From assembly GCA_030847615.1 (NCBI GenBank), contig JAUMIR010000005.1, forward strand, positions 172,636,596-172,700,595: DNA of 64,000 nt. Reading direction: 5' to 3'. Shown piece by piece: positions 57,682 to 64,000 of the stretch (positions are counted from its first letter, which is position 1; every line of letters starts with the position of its first letter). The stretch comes from Gambelia wislizenii. Taxonomy: Eukaryota > Chordata > Lepidosauria > Squamata > Crotaphytidae. The position numbers were made by a program, and so were the translations under genes. The notes under the pieces were generated by a model. That model was not told where the DNA came from, did no database searches, and saw only the letters and a list, made by a program, of their open reading frames with translations.

Positions 57682-58464
57682 TTAGTACGGAAGTGGACGG
57701 ATATATGTCCAGTATGAGGAAGACCTCCATCGTCCGATCCTTTGGATTGCCACAGGTGACAAGCCCATTGCAGTGGCCATAGAGGCAGCCCCTATCCAGA
57801 AGGAATGTGTCCCAAACTTGACACCTTTTAGGCCCAGTTGACCCAACGCCTTAGCTGTCATGTTCCAAAACTGGTACCTAGTTAAGGGGGAAGAATCAGC
57901 ATGAATAAAAAGGGGTCCTGGGTGCGTACCCCATACTTGAAGATATTCCTGTAATGCAAAAACCGAACATATAGTGGAATCGCTGCAGCGCTGCAGCTGC
58001 ACGTTTTTTCCCCGCCCCAACTGGTCCGTCTTTGAAAAACGCAGCGTAAAGCTAATCTGCTGCTCATTAGCCTTTATGTCCCTAAGTTCCCAAGCCTTAC
58101 CTGAAGTGTCTGATTTTGAAGACACCATGAGCTCGCTAACTCGCAATGCGCCAAAAAATGCCAGCAAGGTGGCTGCATGAAAAAGTAGTGCCTCATAGTG
58201 GCAAAAACAAATCCCCACCCACGTCCGGTGTAAACCCTTCAGAATACCCGGCGAAAGAGGGACACGGGAGTCCCTCCTTCAGCCACACTCACGAGCCCAT
58301 CCCTCCAGCGTCTTCCAAATATGGAAGTCACCAGTGTTGTCAGAGGCACCCTGTGCCTTCATCCAAAATGCTAATGCGGCCAATTTGCCCCTAATGGACT
58401 GAGGGCCCAAGTCTCGTTTATGAAGGTTGCACACAAAATTGCAGAAGATGCGCCACTGGAACAT
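57682..58464 (-). pseudogene. Ngaro copy D: tyrosine recombinase
   Basis: Two open segments in one frame (58464-58279 and 58218-57682) are split by an in-frame TGA at 58279-58281. The N-terminal part has 'DLGPQSIRGKLAALAFWMKA'; the catalytic part has 'LLAFFGALRVSELM' (first Arg), 'GTHSFWIGAASMA' (His-x-x-Arg block, where Arg is Trp) and 'IGRWRSSSYWTYIRP' (Tyr nucleophile region). The enzyme would integrate the circular DNA copy. The Trp codon TGG is one C-to-T step from CGG. With the stop and this change, activity is unlikely. A frameshift between the RT end and this segment probably removes a further N-terminal piece. Confidence 0.85.
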
Positions 58465-58560
58465 TCACCCCCAATTGGAGCCCCAACAGATCCCTAAATT
58501 GATAAAATTCCTTGCCTGCCCTGGCATATCCTCTTCATGTGCTGAGTGCCACTGACATAC

Positions 58561-60369
58561 CTAGGGCCCTCCAAATTTCAGATTCCCAATCTGCCATAGT
58601 TCCTCCGGCATCCCGTTGCCCTCGGGCTCCGCGTCTGGGGCCAGCTCTCTGAAGCACTCCATCTGCATGCAGGAAAGAGCGTCAGCAATCTCATTGTTAA
58701 CGCCCACCACATGCCGCGCAATGAATAAAATATTATTTTTAAGACATTGCAATGTGAAGAGCCGAACCAGACGCATGACCCGTGGAGACCGGGAGGTAAG
58801 AGAGTTTATAACCTGGACTGTTGCCGAATTGTCGCACCAAAAATGAACGGACGAATTCACCAACTCCCTTGCCCATATGAACACAGCAACCAAAATTGGA
58901 AAAAATTCCAAAAAAGTGAGATCTAATGTGATGTCTGTCTCACACCAGTCGGTGGGCCATCTATTGGCACACCACCGGCCTGCAAAGTAGACCCCAAAAC
59001 CAACAGAGCCGGCGGCATGCGATGCAATTTGTAATGCTCCCTGCAGCTTCCTTTCCTGACGCCAGAATGAAATGCCATTAAATTGGTTTAAGAACTCCTG
59101 CCAAACCTGCAGGTCATCCCGCATTTCTTTAGTAATCCGAATTTTATGATAGGGCTGTTGGATACCAATAATGGTGTCACATAACTGACGGAGGAAAGCC
59201 CTGCCCGGGGCCACTACCTTGCATGCAAAGTTCAGGTGTCCAATGAGAACCTGAAACTCCCTCAAAGTGGCCTTATGTCGACCTGTAAATTGATCTACCC
59301 TGTCCCTTAAATCCTGAATCCTCAGATCCGATAGACGGCAGTGTTGATTGACTGTGTCAATCTCAATGCCCCAAAAGGTTAACTGCTGTGAGGGGCCTTT
59401 GGTCTTTTCAGGTGCAAGGGGAACACCCAGCTCCCCTGCCATCTTCTCAAAATGTTGCAGCAAAAATCTGCACGCGAAAGAACCGTGTCTTCCAATGAAC
59501 AAAAAATCATCTAAATAGTGAACCACATCATGTAAGCCAGTTCTGGTTCTAAGTGCCCACTCTAAAAAGGTACTAAAGGTTTCAAATTCATTACAAGACA
59601 CTGAGCACCCCATGGGCAAAGCTCTGTCCATATAAAAAAGGCCACCAAACTGAAACCCTAGCAGCTCAAAGTCATCAGGATGAACCGGAAGAAGACGGAA
59701 TGCTGACTTAATGTCGCATTTTGCCAATTCCGCTCCAGGACCGTGCCGCTTGACTTCGCGTATAGCTGCGTCAAAAGAAGTATACCTAACTGAACATAAT
59801 TCCGGAGGGATAGAGTCATTTACCGAGTCTCCTCTAGGGTAAGATAAATGATGTATAAGTCTAAACTCACCGGGTGCCTTCTTGGGAACTATTCCCAGTG
59901 GGGATCCTCTTAAATTAGGCACCGGCGGCCGGGAAAACGGGCCAAGTACCCTCCCCTCCCATACTTCCTTACATATTTTGTCAATAACAATATGCTCTAA
60001 ACCCGTGACCGATTTCAAATTTTGAGCCCTAAAGGGGTGCCTAGGCCCTTGATATGGGATTTTAAATCCAAAATGAAAACCATCTGATAAATAGGTGGCT
60101 GCCTGCCTATTGGGATAAATGGCCAGCCACAGATCTAAAACGTCTAATTTAATTGGGCTGGGGCCCTTTTGGAGGCTGGGAGGTGGAAGCACCTCCCCTG
60201 CCTGCCCCTTGACCCTCTCTGGATCCACGAATCTGCCCCTTTCCTCTCGGGCAGTTCCGAAAGGAATGAGAAGCTCCACAGATGGAGCACTCATGACTAA
60301 ACCTGCAAGGTTTCCTAGAACATGCTCCATGTGATCTGAACTCCCAGCATAACATCCTTTGTCCCGCAC
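58561..60369 (-). CDS. Ngaro copy D: reverse transcriptase/RNase H
   Basis: One open frame of 602 codons. RT motifs include 'GSPLGIVPKKAPGEFRLIHH', 'AELAKCDIKSAFRLLPV', 'FYMDRALPMGCSVS' and 'VVHYLDDFLFIG' (YLDD catalytic pair, about residues 282-285). RNase H follows: 'LQIASHAAGSVGFGVYF' (about residue 450), 'LEFFPILVAV', 'FWCDNSATVQVIN' and 'NNEIADALS'. The first RNase H Asp is His here; copy B has Asp. The ORF overlaps the end of gag (60149) in a different frame, so RT may be made by frameshifting or separate initiation; the exact start is uncertain. It converts element RNA to DNA. Confidence 0.9.
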   Translation of the reverse strand: MRDKGCYAGSSDHMEHVLGNLAGLVMSAPSVELLIPFGTAREERGRFVDPERVKGQAGEVLPPPSLQKGPSPIKLDVLDLWLAIYPNRQAATYLSDGFHFGFKIPYQGPRHPFRAQNLKSVTGLEHIVIDKICKEVWEGRVLGPFSRPPVPNLRGSPLGIVPKKAPGEFRLIHHLSYPRGDSVNDSIPPELCSVRYTSFDAAIREVKRHGPGAELAKCDIKSAFRLLPVHPDDFELLGFQFGGLFYMDRALPMGCSVSCNEFETFSTFLEWALRTRTGLHDVVHYLDDFLFIGRHGSFACRFLLQHFEKMAGELGVPLAPEKTKGPSQQLTFWGIEIDTVNQHCRLSDLRIQDLRDRVDQFTGRHKATLREFQVLIGHLNFACKVVAPGRAFLRQLCDTIIGIQQPYHKIRITKEMRDDLQVWQEFLNQFNGISFWRQERKLQGALQIASHAAGSVGFGVYFAGRWCANRWPTDWCETDITLDLTFLEFFPILVAVFIWARELVNSSVHFWCDNSATVQVINSLTSRSPRVMRLVRLFTLQCLKNNILFIARHVVGVNNEIADALSCMQMECFRELAPDAEPEGNGMPEELWQIGNLKFGGP

Positions 60370-61528
60370 CTGAGGAGGAAGGCAAGACTGCCGCCCTGGC
60401 CCCTGTGACCGCGGATGGTCACAACAAGTGGCTGCTATGTGTACGCTCCCCCTGAATGGGACGTGCTGGGCTCATTAACTGCATCCACAACTGGGGATGC
60501 ATCATGTCCCAGCGAAGGGATGGGTAAATAGCTGCCCTCATACGAAAGACCTCATGATATAACAGCCCGGCTGGGCCGGCGAAATCCACGTAGGCCCTAT
60601 GTATAATATCAGTGTATTGAAACAGGGCCCCTGCTCGGTGTGGCTGCGCTTTTGCAATCACACCGGCTAAGATTAAGAATCCGGATAGCCAATTGGACCA
60701 AGTCCTCTTGACCTTCCGTTTTTTCAATTTCTCCCTCTCTTTATCATCCATATCCTCTTTATCTTTTTTTTTCTATTTTCGATACAACAAGGAAAAAACG
60801 TCGACATATTCCCCTTTTACTATTTTGTCCCGCGTGGACTGTAAGAGATGGTTCCCCCAAAGGCAGGGATATCTCACCAAAGGGGACTGCTGAATATGCC
60901 ACCATATCATATCCAGGGGTCTGTGAAAAACCAATGGGGGTGATGTCCTCAGGGAAGGTGCGTTGCCTCCGCCAAGGGCGACTGGGCTCCATGGGGACCA
61001 TTGTGAACCCTGCCACCCAAACACTTGTTGAGGCATAGCCCATGTTCCTGGAGTTGCTTGAGCACCGACCCCTTGTGGCCTATCGACAGGCATGGCTACC
61101 TGCCAATTTGCCCATGGCCAACCCGAGTTATTAAACTGCGCAGACCCATTATTAGGTAACTCACCCAAAGGAGCCAGCATCTCTGCAGGTACAGGTTCAG
61201 CATCCTCCTGAGATGGTATACCAGATGTGCCTTCCTGTTGCTGTGATACCGACGCATCTTCACCATGGATCCTCTTTTCCAATTCATCTAAACGTGCAAT
61301 AATCTGATTAGCCATCTTACCCCTACATACTGTAGAATTAGCATGGTGTGCAGATTCGCCACCACTTATTCCTTGAATTCTCTCCAAGTGCTGAATTCTC
61401 TCTAGAATTGCCTGCCAGGGGATCTCTTCCTCCTCATTACTGGGAGGGGGTGGATGTGAAATAGGGGCTGGCCGTTTTGGTGCTGGCCCTTTTCCTTTCC
61501 CCCCGCTTTTTCCCTTCTTAGGTGCCAT
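60149..61528 (-). pseudogene. Ngaro copy D: gag-like ORF with two in-frame stops
   Basis: Start chosen at the ATG of 'MAPKKGKSGGKGKG' (61528), a lysine/glycine-rich start, rather than the upstream ATG at 61711 whose first codons read through an (AAT)n run. The frame runs to 60149 with a TAG at 60773-60775 and a TGA at 60419-60421. The C-terminal part has 'CWEFRSHGACSRKPCRFSH' (Cys-x8-Cys-x4-Cys-x3-His) and 'CSICGASHSFRNC' (Cys-x2-Cys-x3-His-x4-Cys), likely RNA-binding zinc motifs. A Gag-type role in packaging element RNA is inferred. Not functional as it stands. Confidence 0.8.
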
Positions 61529-61599
61529 AGATGGGCAGTGACAAACCCCTGGCACAGAAGCCCTGGCTATGAGCACCAAATTTATAAATAATACGACAA

Positions 61600-61801
61600 T
61601 GTACCCACAATAATAAATGCGAATATTGCTAATTGAATTATTACTATTATTATTATTATTATTATTATTATTGAACCAATCAATCCAATCAGTAAACTCA
61701 AGCAGTGGCAACCCCTAAACAGCAACTCCTGGCTGTGAAAACACAAACGTTTGATAACGTGAGTGTACCCACAGTAATAGGGCCATTTTTTTTGTCAACC
61801 A

Positions 61802-61835
<34 letters not shown>

Positions 61836-61850
61836 CCTAAACACAAGTGT
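61600..61850. repeat. Two (ATT)n runs in a local ~165-bp duplication, Ngaro leader
   Basis: Near-matching text flanks both runs: 'gtacccacaataataaatgc' before the first (about 61601) and 'gtacccacagtaatagggcc' before the second (about 61766), and '(att)n...accaat' close by. So this is a tandem duplication of about 165 bases with the microsatellite inside each unit. Confidence 0.65.
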
Positions 61851-61929
61851 TGTCAGAGGACAGCCTAAAATGGCCGCCAAGTTCAGCTTATCCCAAAGTG
61901 TTCACAAAATGGCCCCTAACCATTCAGGG

Positions 61930-62090
61930 AAGGGGACCTCTGGTGGCCCGCCTAAATTTTCTAAGCAATGGCCACAAGGAGCTCAGTCCCTGTGTAAGCC
62001 CTATAACGCCCCCTGGTGGCCCACCAGAAGCACCACAGGGATCAATTATCCCCCGTCAACAACCCCTGGTGGCCCGCCTAAAAAGGAGTA
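61930..62090. repeat. Repeated 'tggtggcccgcctaaa' motif
   Basis: 'ctggtggcccgcctaaa' at about 61940 and 62066 and the variant 'ctggtggcccaccag' at about 62013. Three spaced copies in the GC-rich leader of the Ngaro element suggest an old tandem array or a structural or packaging signal; function unknown. Confidence 0.6.
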
Positions 62091-62810
62091 AACCTAAAGG
62101 CAACCCCCCCCAGCCTGAAACAATGAATTTAATAATCCTACCAGGCCTAGCAATATGCACCTAGTCACTCCTAATTCATCCCAGCCCCTCGCCCTCCCAA
62201 CCCCAGTACTTTTGAAGTGGAGGACAACGGTCCTTTGAAACCCCCAAAGCTGCGGTGACGCCACGAACCGCCATTGCACAGTCAAATTGGGGCACACAAA
62301 CAGCACTCCCGCCAATTGCAGCCGCGACCAGCCCCCAGATGCCAATGGCCAAAACCCCCGCTGGCCGCACCCGTGACGAGCCCGCAGCGCAAGCTGCTGT
62401 GCAGGGCCGAGAGCCCACCCGTTCCTTCCCTCCGATCGTAGCCGTGACCGGCAGCAGCGGAGGCCCACGCCCCCCCCAACCCGAACCAACAACTAGCCCG
62501 GGCGAGCAGCAAGACACCAGCAACTTGCTGTCCCAATCAATGAAGACTGTAATGAAGACTCCCGTAGAATCCAAGGCACTCTTCTCCCAACTGCCTAAAG
62601 CCAAAGCAGCGATCTTCACGATCGCCGGATGGAGAAGAGGCTGAGGAGAGGGACGGGCTGCCCTTTATGCATTCTGACCCCGCCCCTCTCCTCGCGTCGC
62701 CTGCGCTTGCCGGCACACAATCAGGGTGGTCTCTCCCTCCTTGCTGTGCGCAAGGAGCACTCCCCGGCCGCAGGCTCCGCGGGCTGCCTGAGGAGCCGTA
62801 TTCCTATGCA

Positions 62811-63473
62811 TTTGTTCTTCCTGATTACATTTTTCTGTTGCATTTTATTGGTCTAGTAATGAAATATAGCTGGACATACAACCATTCTAATAAAGGACAT
62901 ACAACCATTCTCACGATAGCAATCTATCAAATTTCTTTCCCTACTGTTGTTACTTCCATCCTCATTCTTTTACTTCCTCTCTGAAACCTTTTCCTTGACC
63001 ATTAATCTTTCTACTTACTCTGCCTCTGATGTAATTGGCTGACTTTCTGTGGCATGGTGTTAACACTTGAATTCTGATATTGTCTTGATTACTTAGTTTG
63101 CTAGTAGGATGGTTTGATTTGCACCTGACTGTTTATTGACTAAGCCAATAAAGGCATGGTCTCAGTTTTAACAGCATACAGTGGGTGCAAATCAAATCAG
63201 CTAACTAGTTTATGGTTGCATGCATTTCATTGTTTTATTTATTTCATTGAAATAAATGGGATCTGAAGTGCTCCTCTTGTTGGTTCAGTTGCTCCAACTG
63301 GTATACAGTATTCAGATGCATATAATGAATAAGGTAATTATCCAAGAAATTCAGCAACACCAGCACATATCCTTATACACAGGATGGATCAATGAGACCT
63401 TTCTTTAAAGATGATCATGTGATTTTCTCTTCTGGTTCATTTATCCAAAATCCTACTGCTAGTTCCAACAATC
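62811..63473. other. Anonymous AT-rich DNA with a 20-bp inverted repeat
   Basis: No gene recognised. A 20-base imperfect inverted pair, 'ggtttgatttgcacctgact' at 63111-63130 and its partner at 63178-63198, is spaced about 50 bases apart and might be a very small MITE. Confidence 0.45.
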
Positions 63474-63811
63474 GTAGAGCTATTGAATCAATGGCATTTA
63501 CATATATTATAACTTACTATTCAATAATTGATTCAAAAGGTCAGCTCTAGTTTGTGACTAGTACTTGATCTGGGGCCTTTGAGAGGTTCCCTCACTACAA
63601 AAAATAATAAATCTCATTGTTATCCCATGTGACATATTTGGTACCATTCCATATAAGTCACATGGGATAACAATGAGATTTTTTTTTTAATGAGGGAACC
63701 TCTCAAAGGCCCCAGATCAAGTACTAGTCCCAAACTAGATCTGACCTTTTGAATCAATTACTGAATAGTAAGTTATAATATATGTAAATACCATTGATTA
63801 AATAGGTCTAC
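63474..63811. mobile_element. Palindromic element, third family (~330 bp)
   Basis: Arms at about 63480-63633 and 63660-63805 pair almost completely ('ctattgaatcaatggcattt', 'cttgatctggggcctttgag', 'atctcattgttatcccatgt'). The centre is near 63634-63658 and contains 'tttggtaccattcc'. Ends read 'ctattgaatcaatgg' and 'ccattgattaaatag'. It differs in sequence from the other two foldback families. No ORF or clear target duplication. Confidence 0.75.
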
Positions 63812-63853
63812 TAAAAACACTCAAGCAATCATCACTACCAAGGGTAAAAGACA

Positions 63854-64000
63854 TAGGCCTTATCTACACAGGAAATTTACCCCAGCTTGCCCCTATCTGA
63901 GAGCCCTGCAGTCCATCTGGTACAAAGCATTTGCCCTGTTCTGCCCCACTGGGCAGTCCTTATGACCCCTGGGGCAGAAACGGAGCTTAGACAGGGGCAA
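63854..64000 (+). mobile_element. hAT-like element, family 1, copy 4 (cut by window end)
   Basis: Begins 'ataggccttatctacacagg' and continues 'aaatttaccccagcttgcccc', matching the left end of 4870-6278 and, in reverse complement, 17800-17942. The rest lies outside the window. Confidence 0.65.

Larger units (their letters stand above)
56605..62810 (-). mobile_element. Ngaro-type tyrosine-recombinase retrotransposon, copy D
   Basis: About 6.2 kb, minus strand. Order from the 5' end (high coordinate): GC-rich leader, gag-like ORF, RT/RNase H, tyrosine recombinase, SGNH hydrolase, then a 3' terminal region with 'ataaataaag' polyadenylation-type sequence near 56655. A retrotransposon with recombinase instead of integrase, plus a hydrolase ORF, is the Ngaro arrangement in the DIRS order. 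The 3' end is set by shared boundaries with copies A-C; the 5' end is set by the drop in GC near 62810. The split direct repeats expected of Ngaro could not be aligned by eye. Confidence 0.85.

Noticed and set aside
61529..61711. Extended gag start with an Asn run
   Set aside because: The Asn run is the translated (ATT)n microsatellite; the downstream MAPKK start is more likely.
62094..62644. Overlapping 130-147-codon ORFs on both strands
   Set aside because: High GC leader of the Ngaro element; no homology seen and long ORFs are expected by chance.
1..64000. CRISPR array, bacterial operons or phage
   Set aside because: No regularly spaced identical repeats, no operon-like gene packing, and clear vertebrate LINE/SINE content throughout.

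Overview
This window looks like a gene-poor stretch of a vertebrate genome, most likely a squamate reptile (lizard or snake). The evidence is the repeat mix: CR1, L2-like and Bov-B/RTE-like LINE fragments, two tRNA-derived SINE families (one with a Bov-B-like tail), hAT-type and Tigger/mariner-type DNA elements, palindromic foldback elements, and several copies of an Ngaro-type tyrosine-recombinase retrotransposon. The sequence is AT-rich with many microsatellites. I found no convincing host protein-coding exon, rRNA, functional tRNA, CRISPR array or bacterial-style operon. Genus-level assignment is not possible from this.

The main element is an almost full-length Ngaro retrotransposon on the minus strand at about 56605-62810. 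In transcription order (high to low coordinate) it holds a gag-like ORF ending in two zinc-binding motifs, a reverse transcriptase/RNase H ORF with an intact YLDD motif, a tyrosine recombinase, and an SGNH-type hydrolase ORF. Gag has two in-frame stops, RNase H and recombinase each have a changed catalytic residue, the recombinase has a stop, and the hydrolase serine block is shifted by an apparent 2-bp loss, so this copy is probably dead. Three other Ngaro copies are present: an end-only copy at about 21675-22500 (-), a decayed RT/RNase H/recombinase copy at about 27090-29280 (+), and a copy at about 48523-51965 (-) that carries hydrolase and recombinase remnants and is interrupted by an LTR-like insert and a LINE.

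Region by region: 1-9 kb has low-complexity and anonymous DNA, an L2-like/SINE fragment, a hAT-like element split by an LTR-like insert, a Tigger-like MITE, and a foldback element with a LINE inside it. 9-19 kb has an anonymous repeat pair, a CR1 3' end, a hAT-like element holding a MITE, a Ty3/gypsy RT-RNase H pseudogene and SINE pieces. 19-30 kb has CR1/SINE pieces, Ngaro copies A and B, a hairpin repeat with target-site duplications, and a 0.7-kb inverted repeat. 30-46 kb has MITEs, two foldback palindromes, a degraded mariner, a Bov-B fragment, SINEs and an L2-like LINE. 46-57 kb has hAT MITEs, a CR1 copy with a CR1 inserted in it, Ngaro copy C, and a GC-rich 1.3-kb Tigger-like element. 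57-64 kb has Ngaro copy D, another large palindrome, and the start of a fourth hAT-like element.

The most informative feature is the nesting. Many insertions are bounded by readable target-site duplications (8 bp for hAT-like, TA for Tigger-like, 10-12 bp for LINE copies, 10 and 12 bp for the hairpin repeat), so relative ages can be ordered. Nothing here is convincingly a new functional system. The best candidates for follow-up are the Ngaro SGNH/recombinase family, the hairpin repeat with variable-length duplications, the palindromic elements, and a few AT-rich single-copy-looking stretches that might be conserved noncoding elements.
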